From Limonium bicolor (lineage: Eukaryota > Streptophyta > Magnoliopsida > Caryophyllales > Plumbaginaceae), in assembly GCA_023374045.1 (NCBI GenBank), contig CM041777.1, positions 466,641,827 through 466,705,826 on the forward strand: 64,000 nt of DNA, in the 5' to 3' direction. Within the stretch, counting starts at the first letter, position 1. Each line of letters opens with the position of its first letter. The translations under genes were made by a program, and so were the position numbers. Of this stretch, positions 47,284 to 58,162 are shown in pieces. A model generated the notes under the pieces. It searched no databases, had not been told where the DNA came from, and saw nothing but the letters and a program-made list of their open reading frames with translations.

Positions 47284-48649
47284 TATGAATATGTGTAGCC
47301 CGTATGTTGTCGGCTACACGACTACTTGGTCGAATATTATTAAGTCCAATTACATGCTATAGTAAAGCAGTAAAGCACACCACAACACATCATGATATCA
47401 TACACACTTAAAGGTAGCAAGGCATTAGCAACAAGCAACCAAGCATAACATGCTAGTATCATAGCAACACCAAACACGCAACCAAGCACAGCAAGCTGCT
47501 ATTATAGCAACAGCAATCATGTAAGTAATTAAACGTGTGCGTAGGTATATTATACCAATGATCCTCACTATGGGATCATGCGAGCGTTGTGTGTTTTCAT
47601 TTCTTTTCTCTTGTTCCCATATTGTGTATTTTCTTTCTCTCCTCTTGCACCAGGTCTGGGGATATAGTTCGATCCCGTGACCATAACTTGTAGGTGCCAA
47701 TCTTTCCTTGATTCTTTAAGGTTTATTTGTGAATCCTCTTATCACCACAAATTGAAGAACGTCTTCTTCATAGCTAGTCCTCCATTTCCAGCGTCATGCG
47801 TCGAGAAAGTGGGGTCACCCCTAGACCCCAGGATGTGTTCCACCAACAGGTATTTTACTATTCATTATCGTTATAAGTTCGACACCATAGTGGGTGTCAT
47901 TGGAAGTCCTTTATAGTTAAGAGGAGTGTTCCCTTTATATAGTTCCTTGTTTGGTTTACATAATTCGTTGAGTTTCATCTCAATGTTTCATCAACGATAA
48001 GGGACTTTACTACGATGTGTGCGTAAGTAATAGTTAACAATAATATAACAAGCATATAAGCAAGTCACAACAAGCAATCCAATTTCATACTTTAGTCTTA
48101 TGGTCATTGTCAAACAAGCACACAACACACAACCTGTGTAACACGGCAACATACGGACCACACATATCCATACCTGGATCAGAAGCAAGTGTCGTCTCAC
48201 ACACGGGTTCCTAGTTGGCGTTCGCTACGTCTCTAACGTTGATTAAAAATAACGTGTCAGTTCATGATTTCATGTGACGACACTTTTCTACTTTATCTCA
48301 TTTATACCGGGTGTTATTCCCTAGGTGAACTTTTGATTGTTCAACTTATATTAGCCCTTAGAAAATTTCCAAGTAATAACCTTAGGCTTTATCTCACTCC
48401 TAGGACATTTACATAGTCAATTCACACGTTAACTAAGTCCATCCTCTAGCTTACGTATTAAGGTATGCTAAGCACTAACATGTAACAAGCTTATATAAGG
48501 TGGACTTTTATTCCCTTAAAAGCAATTTCTTCCTTAACTAAATGGCTATGTTCTCAGATCATTATCAACACAATAAAACTCCTCAAATAATACCGGAACT
48601 CACTTATACTGAAACTCAAAGGTTTCCAAACTGAAATAAAGTCCTTATA

Positions 48650-51560
48650 TCTAACCTTATCTTATCACCCTTTTAATGTATCTAACCGGGTCTAAACTTC
48701 ACGAGATGTTCCATAAGTTTAGTTAAGTGTATTAGGAGGGTTTTGGGTTCATTATCAATATAACATCACACCCATAACACCCTTGTAAACCAGTTGTACA
48801 GAGGTTACAACTTTACCGAAACTGAAACAACATCCCTGTGTAACTTCCATTCAATCTTGCTGTTTAAGGTATTAAACTGTTCCCTAATTTCTCCCAACTT
48901 GTTTACTCTCTTAAGCAAATGCATTAGCAGGGTTTTAAGCTCATTCCCAGATCAAACCAGCACCCTTCATACTTCTGTAACCTAACTATGCAGAAACAGC
49001 ACACTAATGGAAATCTAAAACACCATCAGTACATCACACTTTCATTCCTTCCTTTTTTTGTTCATTAATCAGTTCCTAACTCCACTCAATTTTTATTTAT
49101 AGTTCCACCTAGGTGCATTAGCTAGGTCTTGAGTTTATTATCAAGCCCATACAACACTCCTATCACAGTTGCACATAAACCACAAGTTTCTAGGAAAACT
49201 GAAACAACAATTTGTGTTTTCTCCTCTTCACCATACTTTTAAATTGATTAAACTGACTTCTAACCTTTCTCCAAGATGTTTATAACTTACTTACGTGTAT
49301 TAGGTATTCTCAAACTAAAACCAGGCCAAAACAACTCCGTTACTACTTCTGAAAATCCATTATACTGAAGCAACCAAGTGATGAAATCTGAGAAATCAGA
49401 ATCTATGAATTCCCTCATCTGCCTTTGATTTAGTTGTCCACCTGTCTTCAGATTCCCCTCAAAGTATTTATAACTTCCCTAAGTGTTGTAGGTATAGTTA
49501 GGTTCTTTAATCACTCAATACTCCCATTATAAACCCTTTTATAACAAAGTTAGACAGAGAGCACAAGTTCAGGGAAAAACCGAAACCTGAAGAATGAAAT
49601 CTGCTACCTTTTTCCTCCATCTCCTTTCTTTACTTATGAACTCGACTTTCAATTTTCTTCCTTCAGTACTCTTCTCCAATTAGCTAGGTGTTGTGATATA
49701 ATATTTCCTTAAGGTAATGTTGTTATTCCTATTGGAGCATGTTCATACTGAAACAAGAACTTAGAAACTAAAAAATCGAAACTGAAACAGAAAACTGCTA
49801 TTTAATTCTCTATCTCTTACTTTTGTTTTTGTATGTGAATTGGTTTTCCCTATGTTGTCTAGTTCTATAGGTACTTACCCTGGTATGGTCTTAACCTTAA
49901 AACAACTCTAAAGCAACCAGGAACACCCCTCTGAGAAGTTTGACAAAACTGAAAACTGAAAGAAACATAAATCTTGGACTGGTGCATTATCGCTTCCTTC
50001 TTGATTACTAACCTGACTCCTGACTTCCAAGTGAATATACCAACTTAGTTGAACATTAGCCATGTTGTAAATTCATTACCACGCCATGACAATATTGTTA
50101 ATGCTACTGAGATGTCCGAAACTGAATTGAAGAAAAATCTGAAACTGACAAACTGATGTCAACTAGCCATCTGAAATCAGAAACTGATGGAGGTACAAAA
50201 ACTGAGATGGGACTGTGCTTCTCTGATTAAGTTTGCTCACGAATTTAATTTCTGGTTTATGCCTAGATTTTCTAGTTACTTAACTTAGTGTTAATTCCAG
50301 GTTCCAACCCCTGAGAAGTTAGCATACATAGAACACAAGAGTTTTAGAATTGAAAACTAAAATCTCACAGCCTGATAACTTCTCTTCTATTTCTATTATG
50401 TTTATTATCAATTTGTCTCCGAATCTATCCCAGAGTACTTACTTGATTGGTTACGTGTTTTAACAATGTCTCTAACCTACAACAGGCCCACAACAACAGT
50501 CTCCAAGTCACTTAGACAATTCTCTACAGAACTCTCACCCAGAAACTAAAATCTGTAGAATTGGGCCATGATCTGTTACAGTTTTATTTTCTGTTTGTCT
50601 TTATGTTTCATTGTTAGTCTGTTTCCTAACTTCTCCCTAATTACCACAGCCCGACTTAGGTATGTTAGTAATTTTCTAGGATCATTAACACTCAGAACAA
50701 CTCCCTTCTAATTACTCTGTACCCAGTTATACAGAACTGAAAAGCAATGCAGAACTGAAACTTACAACATAACTGATGCACTTCTTCTATTTTTCTGTTC
50801 TTTAGTGTGGTTTCTAGTTTCCCCTAGGTTGTCTAACTATGTAATTAAGTATCCTAACACTATATGGAATTCTAAACAACTCAAAACAACAAGAACTCTG
50901 CCTAAGAAAAGTCATTATACAGAAACTAAGTATAAACTGTAAAATAGAAAACTGCTATAACTTCTTCTGTTTTTCCTTTCTACTGATGCAACAGATTAGC
51001 TTTTCTTTCCTTTTAAAAATACTCCCACGTAGTGGTGACTAGATGTGTGCCTCAATAATGATTTAAATACATTCTTAACTCCATGTTAGACTTATACTGG
51101 TTCTGAAATTGGATTATGCCAAAGTGAAAATTGTAGAATGTGAACCCATATTTCTGCACCAGTTTTCCTTAGCTAATTAATGCAGAATTTTTCTGAACTT
51201 TTACCAATTCCTTACACGTGGCTTTAGCTCCTTAATACTTGATGTTTAGACTCTCAGATAACCAATACATCACTCATACAACAAAGTATAGGCTACAGAA
51301 CAGTCTTAAAACTGAGCTGGAGAAACTGAGAAGCTGAATATAGGACTGGTGGTTTATATTCTTCTATCATTTCCCAAGGTTAATGCATCAGGTTGGATTT
51401 TAATTCTCCCACGGTGTTTATAGACTAGTTAGGTGGATTAGCAATGTATTAGATTCATCATTAAACTAATAAGACCCATTATAACTGCCCTGGGGTTTAG
51501 TTATACAGAAATAGAAGTTACAGAGTTCGAAATGGTTAACAACTGACACTTGACAGATTG
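48650..51560 (-). repeat. Diverged tandem array of about 190-bp units, about 15 copies
   Basis: A recurring landmark (variants of AAGTGYATTAGG) appears near 48726, 48919, 49111, 49305, 49483, 49686, 49860, 50047, 50285, 50449, 50652, 50840, 51024, 51214 and 51421, spacing mostly 180-205 bp. Each unit also has ACAGAAACTGAAAC-like and CCTAACTTCTCCC-like parts. The copies are strongly diverged, so boundaries are approximate. No protein is encoded on either strand. Confidence 0.7.
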
Positions 51561-52944
51561 TTTTGGTTTCTGATCATGTGATCAGTTTAGACATAGCTCA
51601 TAGTTACAAGGTTTTTCAGTATAATATCGAACAGAATGTTACACAGGATCAACGATAGTTTTAGGATGTGTGTTTCAATGAGCAGTCGCATTTGTCTCAG
51701 ACATTAGAAACAGAAGAGAGATTAAAACAGAATTTGTTCTATGGGCTTACCTTGAACTGAAGTTCAACCCAAGGTGCTGCTGTTTCTGAAGGGATTCTTG
51801 TCTAATCTTTCAAAAGAAGGTGCAGTGGGTTTCATGCGGGACCAGAAATGTTGTTGTTACAAACATGTCAAATAAGGCTCAAGGAACCAATGTTACAGAT
51901 TAAGGAGGAAGGATCCAAGAGTTAAAGTGCCAGTTTTCAAACAGAATCCACCAGAGGAGAAATGAAGAATATGTTCCAGCTTTACCTGGCTAACTTCCTG
52001 GGCTGGTCTGCTGTTTTCCTCCTGATCATGTTACATCAGTTTCCAGGATTCTGAAACACCCAATACCGGACTTGCAACAAGAAGAAGCAAAGGCTTGAGT
52101 AGAAGTTTTCAGACAGAACCAAACAAGGAGAGAAAACTGAAGTGAGAAATACAAACCGGTAGCATTTATCTTGCGTTAGACTTCAGAAAGAATGGAGTGG
52201 ATTCTTAGGGAGGACTTTCTGCACTCTTCGAGAACCATTTCCAGAGGATTCCATGCGTGAAGAGTAAGATGGGAAGGGAGTCATATAATGAGATCTTCGG
52301 ACAGAATGTAACAGAGGAAAAAAAAGAAAACAGAAGTGATGCAGATTAGTTTGGAGTATTACTACCTTGTGCTGGGAACCGAGAACTGGAGTGGGTTTCT
52401 TGAGGATTCTGAACACACTACCAGGAAATCCTTCCCCGAGGAGCTCATGCATGAAGAGAAGGAGAGGAAGGGGATTACATTCCCTAATTGTCGGGCAACA
52501 ACAGGTGAGCAAATTAAATACCGATCTACCTTGCTGTTTGGACTAGTGTTGCTCCAGATTTTTCAAGATCAGAACACACGCACATGTTCTTGTATTTACG
52601 AGAAGTCAGTCGTCCTCTGGACTTGTACAAAGCATGAGTTAATGGGAGGAAGCGACAGGGCTAGTGCTCTCGGTTTACAAGGAAATGGCGAGGAATTTGA
52701 GGAACACCACTCTGATGCGTGAGAGTTTGAGAACGAGATAGCTTTTGTTCAGGTTAGTTTAGTTTTTTTTTGTTCTCGGACAGGACCAATGAGTATGGGC
52801 GTCTGTCATTGCGGTTGTCTTCTGATTCAGAGAAGGTTACCGGAAACAGATGAGAGGAAGGCGTGTTTGTTTCCTCTTTTTTTCTAGTTACCTTAGGAGA
52901 CTCAATACTAGTTTTAATTCGTTGGTATTAGTTACTAAATTCGA

Positions 52945-53015
52945 GCGTAGCTCAACCGGTTAAGGCATTCGGATAGGCACGAGAGGTTCCGGGTTTGAAT
53001 CCCGGCTAGAGCATG
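52945..53015 (+). repeat. tRNA-like sequence, probable SINE head
   Basis: Contains an A-box-like TAGCTCAACCGG and a B-box-like GGTTTGAATCC about 40 bp apart. The T arm is perfect: CCGGG and CCCGG around TTTGAAT. The acceptor stem does not pair (5' TCGAGCG against 3' CTAGAGC) and the anticodon arm is poor, so this is not a working tRNA gene. A tRNA-derived SINE head is the likeliest reading. Confidence 0.55.
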
Positions 53016-53049
53016 TCTGCTCTATTTTTTAAGTGTATAGTCATGCTTA

Positions 53050-53370
53050 TTTTTATCATTGTTACATACATATACATGTATGCGACTATTTTATCTTGTC
53101 ACGTTATTGACTATACCTATATGTATATGTATGACTATTTTATTTGCCGCGTTTTAGTTATATGCATATATACATATGACTATGTTATTATGCCACGTTG
53201 TAATTTTTCTAATGTTATGTATATGTATATACATGTACGTATATATACGTGTATGTGACGGTACTAATATGTCATGTTGTTACTTATATAACATTGGTCG
53301 TATATATATACGGGTAAATTTGTATATATATATATATATATACATTTGCGACTATATTCGCGTTTCTAGT
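53050..53370. repeat. TA-rich array with repeated GACTAT...CACGTT motif
   Basis: A motif of the form GACTATTTTAT-n-TTGYCACGTT recurs near 53083, 53133, 53178, 53257 and 53350, separated by 20-60 bp of alternating TATATG/CATATA. Frames of 70-80 codons here are low-complexity and not credible. Confidence 0.6.
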
Positions 53371-53554
53371 TTAGGAGTGCGCAGTCATAAGAGCTTATAA
53401 TTGCGTATCATGTACCGATATGTGCGACGTTATTTTTATTATCATTTCTATTATTTACTATATTTTTTTGGAGTTTAATCATCATTGTTGCTCATAATCT
53501 TAATTTTAATTTAAACTTCACTACTTTAAAGTGATAATCACTCGGGGTATTTTA

Positions 53555-55047
53555 GTCTACCCCCCGTAAAAGATCTTCGTCCCAATGTTGTCTAAATCGA
53601 ATATGTATCTGACTACCCAACGAATCTCAAGGTTCTAATCCATCCAATCCTATCTATTCTAAAGTTCCAACACCTTCCTAACATTCCATTCCACCACTAG
53701 TTTTCCAATCCAACCCAATACATGAATGTATATATCCCAATTCCCGAAGAACATCCATACGTAATAGTTCAAATGTTCCGGGTACATATATATCACCAAT
53801 TATATACCAAGTGCTAAAAGCACATACACAAGGTCAACGTTATGTGTCATAAACAACACCACCACAACACCCTTAAAAATGTATAACATACAAAAGGCAA
53901 GAATACACACGGTATCCAATACAATACCCACCCACAATTCTGCACGATTCATACACACAGACCTACCAACCAACGTGTGGTTGTGGGAATACACATTGTG
54001 AAACGATTAAGTCCTGAAAAATTCCACAGTTTTATTTCTCCAATTGCTCTTATAAGCACCACGCCACATCTGTGGCTTGACCAAGTTCTCAATAATATTA
54101 CAATGTACCAATAATATTTATGTACTGCACTCATAGGAACCAGATGAACAAGTGATTCATTCATGACTACTATGCATTCAAATCAATCCACACACAGTTC
54201 ACACACATAGCATCCAAAACAACTCCATAACGGGTAATAACCCAGTAAAAACGCAACGCGCCTACCCTCTTAAAAATGGATTACGCCCACATAATCCTTA
54301 TTATACAATCCTAGAACCTTGGTTCAAAATGTTTAACTCTCATGGAGCATTCTTGTTCCTATGCAATGTAGCTTACATTATAATCTCGTCAAAGGCCTTG
54401 ACCATGTTAAGGGTTTAGTTTCTATATCAAAAGACTCTTATCAGTATCCGTACCAATCTAGAAACGGATTCGGGTTTAGCCTCTCTAGGTCTAAGGTATT
54501 GGCTGATTGGTCACTTGTTACTCAACTGGAAGATGTGCGATATGGTCCACCAGCTTCTGCTGTGCGACTCTGATTACCTTCGGGTTTAGTTTTCCCTTAC
54601 TATGTCTTCGACGGGGGTGCATGGCTTAATTTTATTGGAGTAAAAGTCTCTTAGCTGACATGGGGTATTTGAATTTGTACATAGTCTTGGTGGGTTGTAG
54701 CTTAGCTATCCATTTACTCTAGAGGTTAGAAGTTCATGCTTTTAGTGCGCTTTTAAGCGTCTGAATTGTTCTTTCTGGCTGATCTTTTGGCTTTAATTAT
54801 TTAGTTCTTAGTATTTGAATGTTATCGACATGTCATTGTTACCACGATTTGTTTAGTTTATATTACCGCTCATATTTATGTGTAGCTAGCTACTTTACTC
54901 TCCTAGCATTACTTGTTATAACCCATAATTCATAACCTTATATTATATCCGTTACAATGTTATTCTAAGTTGGATTAATTTCTTTACTTATGTCAGTGGG
55001 ACTTGGTCGGCATTCTTTTAAATGTTAAGGGCGAGGAGGTCCTTTGG
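53555..55047 (-). mobile_element. Family C interior, 3' part only
   Basis: PPT side of the minus-oriented element C. The segment 54240-54600 matches family A at 11960-12300 (shared GGATTACGCCCAC, GTCAAAGG, GACCATGTT). It is cut off at about 55047 by the LTR of element D. No protein is seen. Confidence 0.65.
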
Positions 55048-57053
55048 TGTCAAGATAATTAAGGTGATTAATTTATTAAATAAGGAAAGGAAACCTTATT
55101 TAAATTACTTCTTATTCACCTTCTAATTCCTGATCAATTTATTCACGTCAGTTCCATCGCGAGAGCGTTCTCCATCGTAGTGCTGAGCAGCAGTTTTCTC
55201 CCTTTCCTTCTCTCCCTAGTTCTTCCTCTACTGAAACGGTGAATGTTCTGCTGTAATCAGATTGGAGGTCTCCGCTGTTGTGTGTTCCTCATTCGTTACT
55301 CAGGTTTGGATTCTCTGATTGTGTAGGTCGGTGTTGCGTTCTTCCCTCTTCTGTTTTCTGATTTTTGGAACTTTGGATTGCTGAATTCAGAGACAACGGA
55401 GTTGTTGTCAATCTGTGGTCTGCATGGGCTGTGAGCTGTTGCGAATTGTCGGATCCTCTGCGCGTTTGGTTCAGGTTTGTGTTGCAGATTGTGGGATTTT
55501 CCGGTTCTAGGTTCCTTCTCTTTGTTTCTGATTTTGGGATCATCGTTTATGGGAATTCAGTGATTGTTCGGTTCTGTCTGGTTGGGCATTGTTCGGCGCG
55601 GTTACTGCTGCGTTCTGTGGATTTCTGCACTCCGAATTGAGGTAGGTGGTTGCTTGATTTGGTTTGGAAGTTCAGCCATGGGGTATTGCATGGATTGTTC
55701 TCTGATTTTGTGTGTGATTCTATTTGCGTTTTGTTGCGTTTTTGGAATGGCTAAAACCCCATGGTTTCTCTGTATTTATGTCTAATTTGGTGTAGGTAAT
55801 GCTTTGGCAAAGTTTGGTGAGATATGGGTAATTTTTCTGATCTGTTCGAAGCCTCTGTTCTTCTGATTTTGTGCTGTCCGAACTTCCGTCCTAACTTTGA
55901 AGTTCGGACAGCACGTTTTAAGCTTCTATATTTTCGAGTTCTGGGTGTGTCCAAACTTCAGTCTGAACTTTGAAGTTCGGACACCCCTGTTTTCTGAAAT
56001 CAACCGAGCTTCGAAGCTCGGACTTCACCACGTCTTTTTCTGAAAAACTGTCCGAACTTTGGTCCGAGCTTCGAAGTTCGGACAGCGTGTTTTCCCTCTC
56101 TGTTTTGCGTCTGCGCTTGTGTCCGAACTTCAACGTTAGGACACAAGTTCAGACACCTCACTGTTTTCAGCATAACTTCTTCTTTTGAACTCCGATTTGA
56201 GTGTCGTCTGCGGCTTTGGATTCCTTATGAACTGTACTACTGATTTATGAGAGTTTTGGCATATCTAAATGCAATTTTGCTTCTGTTTATGCAATCCTTC
56301 TGTTTTGGGACATTACACTTTGTTTCTGAGCCGTGAATGTCTGGGTCGAGCTATTCCATGGTGTACCATGTAGACGTCGTTCTGAGTGTGGGTCATTCCC
56401 TTTCTGTTCTGTGGGGTTGACGAACCCTTTGGCTCATTAGAGTCATTTCTGCGTTGTCGAGGGACCTGTTATGGTCTATGGGTCTTCGACCCTTCTGAGT
56501 ATGTGCATTGTGTCTTGTCCCTTTTTGTTTTAGAACTCTGATTATTTCGGAATTGGGAACTCTTGTGTTCCCCTCTGTCTCTGTTTCTGTTTCTGAGAGT
56601 TCTGATTGTTTGGGAATTGTGGATATAATGTTTATCTTCTCCTCTTTCTGATTTCAACTGTTTTGAGGGACCTTACTGATGACGGTCACTGCTTACTGGG
56701 CATAGGTGTGTGCTCACTCCCCTAATTTTAACATTTTTGCAGATTGATCAGCAAGGATCACTTATTCAGTTTCTGGAGCTTAGTTTATGTCTTAGCTCAT
56801 TTGTTATTTGATATACTTACTCAGACTTGTAGCCTTCGGGCCTTACTCTGTTTAGACCACTGTTTCTGTTTGGAACATGTATTCGGGATTTTGTATTACT
56901 TCCGCAGTATTTGAGTACTCAGGTTTATAATGATTATGGAAACTCTGTTTTGGGCCTTTATTGCATTTGAGTGTTTTAGAGCCTTGCGTTATTAGGTAGT
57001 AATACGCGGTGTGTAATACCCTTAACTCTTAGGCCGGTTTTAGGGGTGTTACA
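55048..57053 (+). mobile_element. Element D 5' LTR (Tekay-type), about 2.0 kb
   Basis: The right end GGGGTGTTACA is certain because the PBS follows. The left end is placed at TGTCAAGATAATTAAGGTGA (55048), preceded by TTTGG as a possible duplication; no second LTR is present to confirm it. It contains a pyrimidine-rich part with several TTTCTG repeats and the palindrome array at 55871-56160. Short frames near 55289-56188 overlap the palindromes and are not genes. Confidence 0.65.
55871..56160 (+). repeat. 34-36-bp palindrome array, element D (5 units)
   Basis: Units at 55876-55909, 55949-55982, 56050-56083 and 56121-56154 (34 bp from GTCC to GGAC; 36 bp with the paired flanking T and A). A short degenerate unit lies at 56004-56021. 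Cores are GTCCGAACTT with its inverse; the middle core is forward in the first, second and fourth units and reverse in the last. Start spacing is 73 (first two) and 71 (last two). Unit 1 extends to 15-bp perfect arms (55871-55914). Confidence 0.9.
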
Positions 57054-57058
57054 TTTAG

Positions 57059-57071
57059 TGGTATCAGAGCC
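57059..57071 (+). promoter_or_regulatory. Primer-binding site of element D
   Basis: TGGTATCAGAGCC, five bases after the LTR end, initiator-Met tRNA type. Confidence 0.92.
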
Positions 57072-57184
57072 AGGTTTGGCTTTCTTTAGGGTATGTGGTT
57101 GTGTTTGCTTGTGTGAGGTTCAGTTGTGACAGTCGTTTGAAGTCTGAGTCAGTTCTGACAAATTTTGGATTTGTGTATCTCAGA

Positions 57185-58162
57185 ATGCCTCCTCGTAGGA
57201 CACCAGTGACCCGTCATGGAGATGCTGCAGAGGCAGTGCAGCAGTTTGTGGCTCAGCTGATGCAGACTATGGCTGCAGCTGCTGGGGGAGCTGGTGGAGG
57301 AGCTGGTGGCGCAGGCCCAGCAGGGGCGAATGTTGTGGGAGGCCGAGTCAGAGCACTCCAGGAGTTTATGAAGCTGAAGCCGCCTTCCTTCGACAACTGT
57401 GGTGACCCTCAGGAGGCGAGCCACTGGATTACTGAGGTGGAGGACCTGCTTAGAGTGATGGGCTCAGAGGACGATCAGAAGGTGGACTTCGCCACGTTCC
57501 TCTTTAAGGGGGAGGCGAAGGAGTGGTGGCGTATGGTGATGGGTAGGCATCCCCAGCCTTGGACCTGGGATCAGTTCTGCTTGGAGTTCAACAAGCAGTT
57601 CTATCCGGATGTCTACAAGGATCAGAAGATCAATGAGTATAACCGGCTGCGTCAGGGGAGAGACATGTCGGTTGAGGAGTATGTAAGGAAGTTTGTGATG
57701 CTCTCGAAGTATGCTCCTGAGCCGGATGAGCACAGGAAGGCCCGTAAGTTTGAGAGCGGGCTGAGACCCAACATTAGGTTCGCTGTGACACCTCTTTGTC
57801 ACCGGACTTTCAGGGATGTGGCAGATGTCGCTCTGCTGGTAGAGGCCGACATCAAGGGCAGACAAGCTGGCAGGGACCACAAGGGGAAGAGGCGTGCTGA
57901 AGAGCCTCAGAAGAAGGAGGGTGCTCCTCCTCAGAAGAAGCAGTCCGATGGAGATCGTCGGGGAGCTTCTTCATCTTCATCTGCTGGGGCGAAGTGTGGG
58001 TCTTGTGGTCACTCCCATCGTGGTAGGGAGTGCTACAAGAAGACTGGTGTCTGCTTTAAGTGCGGGTCGATGGAGCACCGGATCGCTCAGTGCCCTCAAG
58101 CATCCGGTAGAGGCTCAGGAGATAGAGGCACCGGTTCAGACTCAGGGGCGAGGTTCGACTAG
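57185..58162 (+). CDS. gag: Tekay-type chromovirus gag (325 aa)
   Basis: Structural polyprotein forming the virus-like particle and binding element RNA in the cytoplasm. The start is MPPRRTPVTRHG, 114 bp after the PBS; an upstream in-frame ATG at 57095 would add a leader unlike the family. After a glycine/alanine-rich stretch (residues about 35-55), the gag domain runs from about 65 to 235, with LKPPSFDNCGDPQEASHWI, EAKEWWRMVMGRHPQPWTWD and FNKQFYPDVYKDQKINEYNR. A basic, serine-rich segment follows, then two zinc knuckles: CGSCGHSHRGREC and CFKCGSMEHRIAQC (C-x2-C-x4-H-x4-C). It ends with TAG at 58160-58162, in frame with the protease that follows. Tekay elements usually have one gag-pol frame, so the stop may be a CAG-to-TAG mutation. 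Confidence 0.9.
   Translation: MPPRRTPVTRHGDAAEAVQQFVAQLMQTMAAAAGGAGGGAGGAGPAGANVVGGRVRALQEFMKLKPPSFDNCGDPQEASHWITEVEDLLRVMGSEDDQKVDFATFLFKGEAKEWWRMVMGRHPQPWTWDQFCLEFNKQFYPDVYKDQKINEYNRLRQGRDMSVEEYVRKFVMLSKYAPEPDEHRKARKFESGLRPNIRFAVTPLCHRTFRDVADVALLVEADIKGRQAGRDHKGKRRAEEPQKKEGAPPQKKQSDGDRRGASSSSSAGAKCGSCGHSHRGRECYKKTGVCFKCGSMEHRIAQCPQASGRGSGDRGTGSDSGARFD

Larger units (their letters stand above)
46853..53554 (-). mobile_element. Family C 3' LTR, 6702 bp
   Basis: Plus-strand ends are TGTAACACCCCCCG and CTCGGGGTATTTTA, followed by a PPT (sense ACGGGGGGTAGAC, 53555-53567); orientation is minus and the interior lies to the right. Homology with LTR-A is seen at the terminal hairpin (47264-47283), the CGACTACTTGGTCG block (47319) and ACCGGGTGTT (48307). 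The unusual length comes largely from a tandem array of about 190-bp units (about 48650-51560) and from a tRNA-like insertion (52945-53015). I did not find the 36-bp GC-rich palindromes seen in the other families. The sense start is TA rather than TG. Confidence 0.75.

Noticed and set aside
48650..51560. Centromeric satellite array
   Set aside because: The period of about 190 bp is suggestive, but the units are strongly diverged, few in number, and confined within an LTR.
52336..52722. Possible host gene of 128 codons in LTR-C
   Set aside because: No recognisable domain, an equally long frame on the other strand, and a position inside an LTR; no intron or promoter evidence.
52945..53015. Functional tRNA gene
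   Set aside because: The acceptor stem does not pair and the anticodon arm is irregular; only the T arm and box-like elements are good.
57149..57880. Minus-strand frames of 91 and 138 codons opposite gag
   Set aside because: They are shadows of the gag reading frame on the plus strand, which carries clear zinc knuckles and a gag domain.
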